Source: Caldithrix sp.
Lineage (GTDB): Bacteria; Zhuqueibacterota; Zhuqueibacteria; Thermofontimicrobiales; Sulfurfontimicrobiaceae
Length of the DNA: 59,981 nt
Reading direction: 5' to 3'
NCBI GenBank assembly: GCA_020722815.1
Contig: DYKB01000041.1
Coordinates: 1 to 59,981, forward strand
Under the pieces are notes generated by a model. The model was given only the letters and a program-made list of their open reading frames with translations, did not search any database and was not told the origin of the DNA. Position 1 is the stretch's first letter; the number at the start of each line of letters is the position of its first letter. Shown here piece after piece: positions 32,884-41,890 of the stretch. A program made the translations under genes and the position numbers.

Positions 32884-34155
32884 ATGGTTCCGAAACAAAA
32901 TTTGAATCGACGTCACTTTTTAAAAGGCTCATTGGCCACACTCGGTCTGTTTTCAATCGTCCCCCGAAAAGTACTGGGAGGATCTGGATATACTTCACCC
33001 AGTGATGAACTCACCAAAGCTGTTATCGGTGTGGGAGGCATGGGGCAGGGACATCTTCGGTATCCAGGGGCACGGCTCCTGGCGGTTTGCGATGTAGATG
33101 ACAATCATTTACAGCAAACGCTTCAACGCGTCAGTCCCGATGTCAAAGGGTATCATGATTTTCGGGAGGTTTTGGCCCGGCCGGATATCGATATTGTGCA
33201 TATTGTCACGCCACCACATTGGCACGCACTCATGTCAATTGCGGCGGCTGAAGCCGGGAAGGACATCTGGTGCGAAAAGCCCATGACCCGGACAATTCGA
33301 GAGGGACAAAAAGTTGTCGAAGCCATGCGAAAATATGGTTCCATTTTCCGAATCAATACCTGGTTTCGATTTAATGGTGACTTTTATAACTTTGGGACGA
33401 CGGTCGCACCGATTAAAAAGTTAATATTGAGTGGCCTGTTGGGTTGGCCTTTGAAAGTGAATATCAGCGAAACCACCGGATTTGCCTGGAAATTTTACTG
33501 GTGTGGAAAAATGCATTTGCCAACAGAATCTGTTCCGCCTGAACTTGATTATGATATGTGGCTGGGACCCGCGCCCTTTAAGCCCTATCATCCCCATCGG
33601 GTGCACGTGTCGTTTCGGGGTTATTGGGATTATGATGGCGGTGGACTGGGCGATATGGGCCAGCACTATTTGGACCCGGTACAATATTTATTAGATAAAG
33701 ACGACACCAGCCCTATCGAAATCGATGTAGACGCCCCCCAGGCGCATCCGGATGCAGTGGGAAGCTGGCGGCGGATTTCTTTAAAATATGCCGATGGTTG
33801 CGAGATCGTGCTGGATGGTGAGGCTAAAAATAAAAATCTTCCTTATATCGAAGGCCCATTGGGGAAACTTTATCCTGGTTTTAGGTCAGATATTCCTGAT
33901 TTGGAACGAAAATTAGCTGAATTTCCCGATCCCGAACCCCAGGTGACAGATTTCGCGCAAGCGGTTCGTGAACGTCGAAAATTTGCACTCAATGAGGAGA
34001 ATGGCCATCGCTCCTGCACACTCGTCAATCTGGGCAAAATCGCCGTTCGATTAGGTCGAAAATTACATTTTGATCCGGAAAAACAGTGCTTTTTAAATGA
34101 TGACGAAGCCAACCGACTGATTGATGAACCCATGCGGGCGCCGTGGCATTTGTAA
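32884..34155 (+). CDS. Tat-exported Gfo/Idh/MocA-family oxidoreductase
   Basis: The 423-residue protein has a twin-arginine signal (NRRHFLKGSLATLGLFS, Arg9-Arg10). A Rossmann fold follows (AVIGVGGMGQGHLRYPGARLLAVCDVDD), then the catalytic ECEKPMTR-type motif WCEKPMTRTIREG and a C-terminal substrate domain rich in Trp and Asp (YWDYDGGGLGDMGQHYLDPVQYLL). It is an exported NAD(P)-dependent sugar or inositol oxidoreductase-like enzyme, a type abundant in Planctomycetes and FCB bacteria. It precedes a HEAT-DUF1080 protein with 149 bp between them. GGAG lies before the ATG. Confidence 0.9.
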   Translation: MVPKQNLNRRHFLKGSLATLGLFSIVPRKVLGGSGYTSPSDELTKAVIGVGGMGQGHLRYPGARLLAVCDVDDNHLQQTLQRVSPDVKGYHDFREVLARPDIDIVHIVTPPHWHALMSIAAAEAGKDIWCEKPMTRTIREGQKVVEAMRKYGSIFRINTWFRFNGDFYNFGTTVAPIKKLILSGLLGWPLKVNISETTGFAWKFYWCGKMHLPTESVPPELDYDMWLGPAPFKPYHPHRVHVSFRGYWDYDGGGLGDMGQHYLDPVQYLLDKDDTSPIEIDVDAPQAHPDAVGSWRRISLKYADGCEIVLDGEAKNKNLPYIEGPLGKLYPGFRSDIPDLERKLAEFPDPEPQVTDFAQAVRERRKFALNEENGHRSCTLVNLGKIAVRLGRKLHFDPEKQCFLNDDEANRLIDEPMRAPWHL

Positions 34156-34193
34156 ACATACTTTTACATTTATTAACATCGAACAACTGGAGT

Positions 34194-34230
34194 GCATCCT
34201 CTGTGTGGATGCCTGCCAACGAAGTTGGCA
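34194..34230 (+). terminator. Double hairpin after the oxidoreductase gene
   Basis: GCATCC...GGATGC at 34194-34212 is followed at 34214-34230 by TGCCAACGAAGTTGGCA and then AATTTTC. It might act as a weak terminator or processing site between the two genes. Confidence 0.35.
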
Positions 34231-34304
34231 AATTTTCAATCATGGATAAAAGGTGAGTATCTTTATTTTGCAAAATTACGATTCATATAAAAGGAAAAAG
34301 TGCC

Positions 34305-37061
34305 ATGCAACCCAAAATTATTCATTTGCTTTTAATTATAACCCTATTATTTATCTCCATTATTTTATTATTTAATACAACTTACGCTAAGGATGTATCC
34401 CTTCAGTTTTTTCCAATTGAAGAATTGCTCCAAAAACTCCCCGCTACGGATGGATTGGAACAAAATCTCATTTTCACTCATTTATTGGCGCATCAAACCG
34501 AAGGAATTATCAAAATTTGCCGGCTGCTTCCGTCCGCTGATTCTATTCAATCCGTTCAGGCCGAACATGCGCTTGATGGAATAGTAAACTTGGTGGCGCA
34601 AAACGGGAGTCAAGATCAGCGGAAATGGCTAAAACAGGCCACGCAGCAGATGCTGGCCGGGGATTTACCCACGAAGCATAAAGCCTTTCTCATCAGTCTC
34701 ATGCAAAACCTCGGCGACGAAGCATATCTCTCAATTTTGAAACCATTTTTAACCGATAAATCGTTATCCGATCCAGCCGCACGCGCGCTGGTCCAAATTG
34801 GTGGGAAAAAGGCCGGAAAAATGATTTTTGAAGCATTTTCTCAACAAAAATCAAATCCCCATTTAATTAAGGCGCTCGGTGAATTAAAATATTCACCCGC
34901 CGGCACTGAATTAATGAAGCTTTCCGCGAATGCTGAATTAAAGGCGATGGCATTTTTTGCCCTGGCTAATATAGCCTATCTCCCGGCAAAAAATTTACTC
35001 GAAAGTGAAGCACCAGGAAATCCGACATATTTCTCTTATTATATAAAATTTGCCGAAGAATTGACTAAATCCGGCAAAAATGAAGGACTTACAATTTGCC
35101 GCGAAATTTTGTTAAATTCACAAAAAAATTACAAAAATCAACAAAGACTGGCGGCATTAGATTTACTCGTTCAATATGGTGGCCCAAATGTGCTGTCAAC
35201 GCTATTTACTATCATAAAGGAAGATGATAAAAAGCTGCGTGTTGCGACTTTAAATCTGGCTCGAAAATACACCGAAAGTTCGCAAATCGCTGAATGGGTC
35301 GCTTTTGCCAAAAATCAATCCCCGGAAGTTCAGGCCGAAATCATCGACATGTTGGGACAGGCAAAGGCGACCACCGCCCTCCCATTTATCGAGGAGTCAC
35401 TCGTTCATGATTCTGTACAGGTTCAATTAGCCGCTATCAACGCACTTAGTCAGATTGATAAAAATGTTGCTCAGAAATTAATTGGACTCCTGCAAAAATC
35501 CCTGGAAAAGACACAATTATCAGCAATCCAATTGGCGTTATCGTCTCAACCAACCAGTCAGATCTGGCCCAATGCTGCCGGAAAATTTGGCCAATTACCA
35601 CCGGCTTCGAAAATACTTTTAATCGATATTTTAGGTCAACGTGGCGTTCAGGATGCAAAAGCACTGATAAAAGAAGCGCTTAAATCAACCGAACCGACCG
35701 TGCGAATTGCCAGTTTAAAAGCCCTCGAAAAATTGGCTGGTGCGGATGATTTGTCTGAATTAACACGCTTTTTATTAACGCGTGATAAATCAACCGAAAA
35801 ACGCACAGCAACAGAAGCCGTTGCTGCCAGCTATAGCCAGACGAAAGATAAAAAAATGGCTTTTCAACAATTATCCACAATTTACAATTCCGCCAATGAA
35901 AATGAAAAAACAACTTTATTAAATGTTTTTAAACGAATTGGCGATAATCAATCATTGGCGCTGATTGAAACGGAATTAAATGATAAAGCGCTGAAACCAG
36001 CCGCCATCCAGGCTTTAACGGACTGGCCAAATGAAGCCGCACTGGCGTCACTTTTTCGACTTGCTAAAAGTCAGGAAGATTTAACAACCCGCGTTCTGGC
36101 AATACGGGGGGCATTGCGAATCATCCAGGAAAATCCGATGGATAAGCTGCGAAAACGCTGGCTTTATCAGGATCTCATGGAAATTTGCACGCGTCAGGAA
36201 GAAAAAGGTATGGTTTTGGCCGCAATCGGTGAATTGAAATCTCTTGATGCTTTAAAATATGTTGCACCCTATTTTCAGAATGACTCCCTTGGACTTGAAG
36301 CGCTGTTGGCTGCTACAAAAGCAGTTGAAACAGAACGTGATCAGCCATCGAAATTTACGCCGCAGCAAATATTACTTGCTTTAGCTGAAAGCTATGCAAA
36401 TCCGAATGCATTGACAGAAATCAAAAATAATCCGCAATTTGCAGCCAGGCAAAATCAACCTCCGGATGGATTTATTGCCCTTTTTAATGGAAAGGACCTG
36501 ACCGGCTGGAAAGGACTGGTGGAAAATCCAGTGAAGCGAGCAAAAATGTCACCCGAAGAACTCCAGCTTGCCCAGGCAAAAGCCGACGCACTGATGAATG
36601 CTCACTGGAAAATCATCGATGATGTACTTTTCTTTGATGGAAAAGGTGAAAGCCTCTGTACCGCGAAGGATTATCGCAATTTTGAAATGCTGGTGGATTG
36701 GAAAATTGAAAAATTTGGTGACAGTGGTATCTATCTGCGTGGTGCGCCCCAGGTTCAGATTTGGGACCCGGCACAATGGCCAGAAGGTTCCGGCGGACTG
36801 TATAATAATCAAAAAAATCCGAGTAAACCACTCAAACGGGCAGATAATCCCATTGGCGAGTGGAATACGTTTCGAATTATCATGCGCGATGATCGGGTAA
36901 CTGTTTATTTAAACAACGTACTCGTTGTGGATAATGTGCAGATGGAAAACTACTGGGAACGCGATAAACCAATTTATCCAACCGGGCAAATTGAGCTTCA
37001 ATCGCACAATTCGCCACTCTATTTTCGGAATGTTTTTATTCGGGAGTTGGCGGAGGAATAA
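34305..37061 (+). CDS. Exported HEAT-repeat protein with C-terminal DUF1080 domain
   Basis: The 918-residue protein starts with a signal peptide (IIHLLLIITLLFISIILL). About 30-700 is a long array of HEAT-type helical repeats (units such as QVQLAAINALSQID and TVRIASLKALEKLAG). Residues 720-918 are a DUF1080 (3-keto-disaccharide hydrolase) domain with FIALFNGKDLTGWKGL, DSGIYLRGAPQVQIWD, NEWNTFRI-like GEWNTFRIIMRDD and IELQSHNSPLYFRNVFIREL. DUF1080 domains bind or hydrolyse oxidised sugars; the neighbouring oxidoreductase could make the keto-sugar. This pairing is common, so the two probably work together outside the cytoplasm. Confidence 0.88.
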   Translation: MQPKIIHLLLIITLLFISIILLFNTTYAKDVSLQFFPIEELLQKLPATDGLEQNLIFTHLLAHQTEGIIKICRLLPSADSIQSVQAEHALDGIVNLVAQNGSQDQRKWLKQATQQMLAGDLPTKHKAFLISLMQNLGDEAYLSILKPFLTDKSLSDPAARALVQIGGKKAGKMIFEAFSQQKSNPHLIKALGELKYSPAGTELMKLSANAELKAMAFFALANIAYLPAKNLLESEAPGNPTYFSYYIKFAEELTKSGKNEGLTICREILLNSQKNYKNQQRLAALDLLVQYGGPNVLSTLFTIIKEDDKKLRVATLNLARKYTESSQIAEWVAFAKNQSPEVQAEIIDMLGQAKATTALPFIEESLVHDSVQVQLAAINALSQIDKNVAQKLIGLLQKSLEKTQLSAIQLALSSQPTSQIWPNAAGKFGQLPPASKILLIDILGQRGVQDAKALIKEALKSTEPTVRIASLKALEKLAGADDLSELTRFLLTRDKSTEKRTATEAVAASYSQTKDKKMAFQQLSTIYNSANENEKTTLLNVFKRIGDNQSLALIETELNDKALKPAAIQALTDWPNEAALASLFRLAKSQEDLTTRVLAIRGALRIIQENPMDKLRKRWLYQDLMEICTRQEEKGMVLAAIGELKSLDALKYVAPYFQNDSLGLEALLAATKAVETERDQPSKFTPQQILLALAESYANPNALTEIKNNPQFAARQNQPPDGFIALFNGKDLTGWKGLVENPVKRAKMSPEELQLAQAKADALMNAHWKIIDDVLFFDGKGESLCTAKDYRNFEMLVDWKIEKFGDSGIYLRGAPQVQIWDPAQWPEGSGGLYNNQKNPSKPLKRADNPIGEWNTFRIIMRDDRVTVYLNNVLVVDNVQMENYWERDKPIYPTGQIELQSHNSPLYFRNVFIRELAEE

Positions 37062-37108
37062 AACAGATCGTAAAAAATAAATAAGTCCGTTGTAGAAAGA
37101 ATACAATC

Positions 37109-37185
37109 GTCATTCTAAACTGAGCGAAGCGGAGTGAAGAATCTATATTTTTTAAAGACTTATGAGACTCACTCAGAATGACAGG
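37109..37185. repeat. Palindromic repeat, CATTCTGA family
   Basis: CGTCATTCTAAACTGAGCG at the left and CACTCAGAATGACAGG at the right are inverted, with AGTGAAGAATCTATA inside. Same family as 22613 and 50547. Lies between convergent genes. Confidence 0.7.
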
Positions 37186-37188
37186 ATT

Positions 37189-37857
37189 CTACCTTTTTAT
37201 AGTTGGCTCATTCTTGGAAAATAAAGAAGTAAAACATCCGGCATCCAGCATAAATTGGACGACTCCATCTTTCGCCTGAAGCCACTTTCCTTTCTCCATA
37301 CCCCGTTTCGGATCGGTAACATATATTTGCAATTCTTTCACACTATTCGGTAGACCTTTCAGCGTAACCTGTCGGCTGGCACCGTTATTGACGATATGAA
37401 TACTGTAAATAACATTCGCAATATTGCTAAATGCCACACAACTGACATTCGGCCTGTCACACGATATGGGTAGATTAAAAGAACCAGCTGGTGTCGAACC
37501 AAGCTGTTTTAAATTCCAGAAACGTTGTGTCGGACGAAGTTTGCCTTTGGTATGATAGATACCATCGCCTGCCATGACCGAATAATCAGCCATCAATTGC
37601 CACTGTAATATCGATCCGGCCTGACAAACAGCACCAATTCGCAGATACATGTCAATTTCATTTAATGCGGACGTCGGCTGCAGAAAAATGTCAGGATAAC
37701 GGTGGGCAGCAGCATCTGTACTTCCCTCACCGACCAGTAAGGGGACATTCAGTTCTCTTGCCGCATCGGCCCAAATCGAAAGCGTCCAATTGTCACACCC
37801 CCGCCAGGAATGAAAAGAGATGGCACCAATATATTTAAAGTCTGTCCGAAAATTCAA
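37189..37857 (-). pseudogene. C-terminal fragment of secreted glycoside-hydrolase-like protein
   Basis: The first seven or so codons (TTG start at 37857) come from the inverted end of the adjacent mobile element; real sequence starts at about FKYIGAISFHSW. The rest is the C-terminal half of a clan GH-A-like barrel, with VPLLVGEGSTDAAAHRYP (candidate nucleophile Glu), SILQWQLMADYS and a beta-sandwich C-terminal domain. It lacks the first part of the catalytic barrel. Together with the N-terminal fragment upstream it marks a gene broken by, and partly deleted at, the element at 37839-37980. Confidence 0.8.
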
Positions 37858-37980
37858 AACCCTGTCATTGCGAGGCGTTTTTTACCGAAGCAATCCCCTC
37901 ATCGAACAATAGGAGATTGCTTCGTCGCACAAAACGCTCCTCGCAATGACAGCGCTGGAGGCGTTTTCGGACAGACACTA
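37839..37980. mobile_element. MITE-like element, family A, copy 2 (interrupts a gene)
   Basis: Ends AGTCTGTCCGAAAATT and TTTTCGGACAGACACTA are inverted repeats. Inside, TCATTGCGAGGCGTTTT and its complement-like CGCTCCTCGCAATGACA form a long palindrome. It supplies the last 30-odd codons of the upstream fragment and the first codons of the downstream one. Confidence 0.85.
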
Positions 37981-38614
37981 AATAGACTCTGGTGTTGAGA
38001 TTGCCAAAAAATCGATTACCGGGTTGTACAATAATTTCGGTCGGTTCGTTGACATTAACTTCAATCTGGCGATTCGCGGCAATAATACGGGCACCTTTCA
38101 CCAATGCCTGAATATTGCGACTAAACCGGCGCCATCGCCTTCCCGGAAAGACTGAAATCTGTTCAATTTGTGAGGCAGTGGAGTCAATAAGTTTGATTTT
38201 TGCATCCATAAAATCTTTTGCCGGCAATTCAAGACAAAAAAATGCACCAGCCATTGTCGTATCAGCCGCGGCTTTGGCTTCGACATCAATCTGCACCCGG
38301 CCATTCCCCAGGTCCTCGACCACCTCTGCGAAAGTGATTTCATTAAGATTGGTGGTAATCGTTTGTTTATTTCCATCCAGGCGATAAAGTGGTTGCTGCT
38401 GCTCTTTGGCGGTTTGGGTGACTTCCATCAAGTTCGAGCCGATAAGACACAGGCTGGTTTCAAATTCCATAAGCTGGCCTTCGACACGAATACCCGTCAG
38501 GTTACCCCAGGCCATGCATTCAGGTTGACTGAAGGCCGGAGTAGCAAATCGTGGAAAGATAAAGATTATCATAAAGATAAAAAAACGCTGACGGGTTAGA
38601 GTTAAATGGGCCAT
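37865..38614 (-). pseudogene. N-terminal fragment of the same secreted protein
   Basis: The 249-codon frame begins with AGGAG then MAHLTLTRQRFFIFMIIFIF, a signal peptide, followed by an N-terminal beta-sandwich region (FSQPECMAWGNLTGIRVEGQ...). Native sequence ends at about TRVYLV; the last part (CHCEERFVRRSNLLLF...) is read out of the mobile element. The middle of the glycoside-hydrolase barrel, probably 200 residues or more, is absent between this and the downstream fragment. A full-length product cannot be made. Confidence 0.8.
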
Positions 38615-39066
38615 TGATTATTCTCCTGTGGTTATTTTGTGAGCATCTTTACGTCCTGGTTATGAATTCGGGGATATTCCGTCTCATCATTTTCCAGTCA
38701 TCTTTTTTAAGCTAATCGGATAAAATTAATAAATTTTTAAGACCAGGAACACGAAAACAAATCACACCGTCCAGGCCAATCCATAATTAGTGTCTGTCCG
38801 CAAATGCCCTAATTTTGTCATGGCGAGGAGCGTTTTTTGCGACGAAGCAATCTCCGCTGTTTAAGGATGGGATTGCTTCGGCAAAAAACGCCTCGCTTCG
38901 ACAGGTCTCGGTATTTTCGGACAAGCACTAAATAACCACTCCGAAAATAATGCCCAATAAAAAATAGAAAATTTGTTTGATTTTTTAAATCCTTTTTTAA
39001 ATTTCTGCATCTATATAATAAACTAAAACCAAAACTTCATCAACATTGAAAAGGAGAATTTGTATT
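38615..39066. other. 452-bp gap with family A element
   Basis: Apart from the element at 38789-38930 this is AT-rich sequence between divergent genes, with the thioredoxin promoter presumably near 39000. No ORF or RNA supported. Confidence 0.6.
38789..38930. mobile_element. MITE-like element, family A, copy 3
   Basis: Ends AGTGTCTGTCCGCAAA and TTTTCGGACAAGCACTA; interior GACGAAGCAATCTCCGCTG and AACGCCTCGCTTCGACAGG as in the other copies. It is 142 bp, the same length as the gene-interrupting copy only 0.8 kb away. Confidence 0.85.
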
Positions 39067-39486
39067 ATGGCAACTGTTAATTTAAGATTAAATGATTTGG
39101 AGCAAATTTTAGAAAACCATAACATCGTAATGATGGATTTCTGGGCGGAGTGGTGTGCACCATGTAAGATGTTTGGTCCCATCTTCGAAAAAGTGTCCGA
39201 AAAACATCCTGATATTAAATTTGCTAAAATCAATACGGAAGAAGAACAGGATTTAGCCGCCGCATTTGGAATTAATTCAATTCCTACCCTGGCAATTTTT
39301 CGGGATAAAATATTACTTTTTAAACAACCAGGATTATTGCAGGAAAAAATTTTGGAAGATTTAATATCTCAAGTCCGAAAGCTGGATATGGATGATGTGA
39401 GAAAGAAGATTGCAGAACATGAAGCGAAAGAGCATCATCATGACCATGACCACGATCATGATCACGATCATTCCCACGCGAATTAA
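39067..39486 (+). CDS. Thioredoxin-family protein with His/Asp-rich tail
   Basis: The 139-residue protein is a cytoplasmic thioredoxin: FWAEWCAPCKMFGP holds the redox pair in WCAPC, and the cis-proline segment NSIPTLAIF is present. After a normal thioredoxin fold (about residue 110) comes a helical linker and a tail HHHDHDHDHDHDHSH that should bind nickel, zinc, cobalt or copper. The ATG at 39067 follows AAGGAG. The gene is monocistronic and followed by a terminator. Confidence 0.93.
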   Translation: MATVNLRLNDLEQILENHNIVMMDFWAEWCAPCKMFGPIFEKVSEKHPDIKFAKINTEEEQDLAAAFGINSIPTLAIFRDKILLFKQPGLLQEKILEDLISQVRKLDMDDVRKKIAEHEAKEHHHDHDHDHDHDHSHAN

Positions 39487-39519
39487 AATCTCCAGATAAT
39501 TGACCATACACTTAAGCAC

Positions 39520-39555
39520 AGGCCAAGGATGCACCCGCATTCCTGGCCTTTTTTA
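39520..39555 (+). terminator. Rho-independent terminator after thioredoxin
   Basis: AGGCCAAGGATGC and GCATTCCTGGCCT pair around ACCC, and TTTTTTA follows. Confidence 0.8.
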
Positions 39556-39573
39556 TTAAATTTGAAGTAATTT

Positions 39574-39672
39574 CAGGTTGGCGGGTTCAGGATTCATGGT
39601 TCACGGTTAGAAATCTTTCGTTTTTAATATTTCTTAACCCTGAACCAGGAACCATTGAACCTTGAACCGGAT
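39574..39672. repeat. Palindromic element, GGTTCAGG family (intact copy)
   Basis: GGCGGGTTCAGGATTCATGG and CACGG on the left pair partly with CCCTGAACCAGGAACC and CCTTGAACCGG on the right. The copy at 54515-54780 is split by a family B element; a fragment lies at 57239-57258. Confidence 0.7.
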
Positions 39673-39740
39673 TCGTTACAATTTCAGTGCGCCCCGGCCT
39701 TGGATGGTTCATATTCACGGGGAAAAAAATGTTCAACAAT

Positions 39741-40697
39741 TTACTCGAAATGCAGATTTATGAGCGGTAAAATTTTCAGAAGTGTTGGATTATTGCCGGC
39801 ATAATTAATTGCCCCGAGTTGAATTCCATTCAATTTTTTAGCTATATTTAACAGGGCAATAGACCAACCTGAAAATTGGTCAGCCTTCACATAACTACCC
39901 GCAGCAAATGCTTTCATGGTTTCAGCCCGGATAAAAAGCCCGCCAATTGCGATTCCCCGAATGTCCTTTCCACCAACACCGCCGATACCCATAAAAACGC
40001 CACGGCACTCGTCCCCGCCGACACCAAGCCCGCCGAAGGCAAATCCCTTGATAGATTGACCACCAACGCCAAGCCCTCCCAGAAATATTCCGCGAAGTTC
40101 CTCCCCGCCAACACCGAGAAGTCCCGCGGCCAGCCCATGAACTTTATTCCCGCCGACACCCAGTCCACCTAAAGTAATTCCGTTAACAATCTCTCCGCCA
40201 ACGCCAAGCGCACCCAACGTCATTCCAGCAATATCATTCCCACCAACGCCCAAACCACCAATCGTCAGACCGCGTATCTTTTCACCGCCGACACCAAGCC
40301 CACCGATATTAATCCACTTTAATTCCTCACCACCAACCCCCAGGATCCCCAATGAAATTCCGCTCACCCTCTGTCCGGCAACACCAATCCCCGCCGCCAA
40401 ACCATTAATTTCTTTGGCTTCTGGCGCAAACAATCCAATTGCCAGGCCGTTCATGATAAAATCAGGGTTTTTTTTCGGTTTCCAAAGCGTTAAATTTAAT
40501 CCATTGACCTTTTCAACATGATTATCACGAAAATTAATCCGTAGACCATGGGTTACGCTCGAATTACCAATACTGATCCCCACATTTTTAACGGTTAAAT
40601 TCAACGCCGAGTGGGAAACAGTTGAATCACGCTGTTGCGCGAAGGAAACAGTCAATAGTGCGATAAGAACGATCAAAACAGTAAAAATTTTCAACAT
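39741..40697 (-). CDS. Secreted surface-repeat protein with 15-residue repeats
   Basis: The 318-residue protein has a signal peptide (1-20, ending SFAQ). From about residue 95 to 255 there are about ten tandem 15-residue repeats of the form GGLGVGG-x-x-[IVL]-x-G-x-x-x, e.g. GGLGVGGEKIRGLTI. The C-terminal GWSIALLNIAKKLNGIQLGAINYAG matches the ending of LA_2272-type surface repeat proteins, to which I assign it with moderate certainty. Glycine-rich regular repeats suggest a beta-solenoid or barrel at the cell surface. GGAGG precedes the start. Function unknown. Confidence 0.75.
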   Translation of the reverse strand: MLKIFTVLIVLIALLTVSFAQQRDSTVSHSALNLTVKNVGISIGNSSVTHGLRINFRDNHVEKVNGLNLTLWKPKKNPDFIMNGLAIGLFAPEAKEINGLAAGIGVAGQRVSGISLGILGVGGEELKWINIGGLGVGGEKIRGLTIGGLGVGGNDIAGMTLGALGVGGEIVNGITLGGLGVGGNKVHGLAAGLLGVGGEELRGIFLGGLGVGGQSIKGFAFGGLGVGGDECRGVFMGIGGVGGKDIRGIAIGGLFIRAETMKAFAAGSYVKADQFSGWSIALLNIAKKLNGIQLGAINYAGNNPTLLKILPLINLHFE

Positions 40698-40953
40698 TTC
40701 AATTTTCCTCCCAATTTTCCGGTATTAAATGAAGACTTTAATCGCCTTTCAGCCTGTTTCAAGCATTTAAGACGTGAAAATCATGAAAAAGGTTACCAAA
40801 TTTTGCTGGTAGTTTGAGAAAATTCTTGAAATTTTAAATTTATTTCATATCTTACTTTACAAGAATTTATTCACGTTTTCATAAAATCTATATCGAGGGA
40901 ACAGCTTCCCCGCCTTTCATCATAACACTAAAATTTATAAAATTGGATCCAGG

Positions 40954-41355
40954 ATGAATTTAATTTTTCAAAAATTACAATTTAAAATTAATGAGGGAAC
41001 AAAGGAAAAAATTATTTCCGAGGATTATTTTTTGGGAATTGATCAAAAAACGCCAGGGTTAAATTATGAACTCTATCAGGCTCTGGAACTGACACAAAAA
41101 GTAAAAAGTGGAATAGCCCCATTAATCGATTTACACGCTCAAAAACTGGATCGCTTGTATATTCATCCGGAAAAATCAGATACAGTCGATCTTGCCCTCA
41201 ATTTACAATCAGGAAAATATCGGATCGACTGGATCAATCCTGAAACAGGGGCGACTTTTAATTCATCCGAAGGAGATCACGCTGATGGAACATTAAAAAT
41301 TTCCCATCCGGCTGATTTCATCGATCTTCTACTGAAAATAAAAGCAACAAAATAA
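40954..41355 (+). CDS. Small protein ending in a collagen-binding-like domain
   Basis: The 133-residue protein has no signal peptide. Residues 70-130 (VDLALNLQSGKYRIDWINPETGATF...ADFIDLLLKIKA) resemble the putative collagen-binding domain normally found at the C-terminus of DUF4038-type glycoside hydrolases. The first 70 residues are unrecognised. It may be a fragment of such an enzyme or a free-standing domain. The ribosome-binding site is weak (CCAGG close to the ATG). Confidence 0.5.
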   Translation: MNLIFQKLQFKINEGTKEKIISEDYFLGIDQKTPGLNYELYQALELTQKVKSGIAPLIDLHAQKLDRLYIHPEKSDTVDLALNLQSGKYRIDWINPETGATFNSSEGDHADGTLKISHPADFIDLLLKIKATK

Positions 41356-41373
41356 TCCTTTGAAAGTACTTTT

Positions 41374-41862
41374 ATGCGAATCGCAACGATTGCTGATTTA
41401 CCCCGAATCGTGGAAATTTATAATTCCACGATTCCAACCCGACAATCAACGGCTGATACAGAACCGGTAACGATTGAAGCCCGAAAAGAGTGGTTTTTTA
41501 GACATAAACCAGATCACCGACCAATTTTTGTCATGGAAAAAGATGAAAAAGTAGTCGCCTGGGTCAGTTTTGAGTCGTTTTATGGCCGACCAGCCTATTT
41601 TCACACGGCTGAAATCAGTATTTATATTGATGCCCAATACCGAAGACAGGGCATCGGACGCCAAATACTCGCCCTATCCATTGAAATTGCTAAAAATCTT
41701 CAAATTAAAACGCTGGTCGGTTATATTTTTTCGCATAATGAACCCAGTATCCGATTGTTTCAGTCATTCGGTTTTGATGAATGGGGACGGCTCCCCAATA
41801 TCGCCGTGATGGATGGGAAGGAGTACAGTCTCTCTATCTTTGGCAAACGAATCTGTGAATAA
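41374..41862 (+). CDS. GNAT N-acetyltransferase (phosphinothricin acetyltransferase-like)
   Basis: The 162-residue protein has the GNAT fold, with the acetyl-CoA motif YRRQGIGRQIL and the following YIFSHNEPSIRLFQSFGF. The start MRIATIADLPRIVEIYNSTIPTR matches the Pat/Bar and YwnH subgroup, which acetylate small amines or amino-acid analogues. The natural substrate is unknown. It lies 18 bases downstream of the previous gene and 28 bases before the HAD gene. Confidence 0.88.
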   Translation: MRIATIADLPRIVEIYNSTIPTRQSTADTEPVTIEARKEWFFRHKPDHRPIFVMEKDEKVVAWVSFESFYGRPAYFHTAEISIYIDAQYRRQGIGRQILALSIEIAKNLQIKTLVGYIFSHNEPSIRLFQSFGFDEWGRLPNIAVMDGKEYSLSIFGKRICE

Positions 41863-41890
41863 AATAACTCTATATCAAAGGAGATAATTC

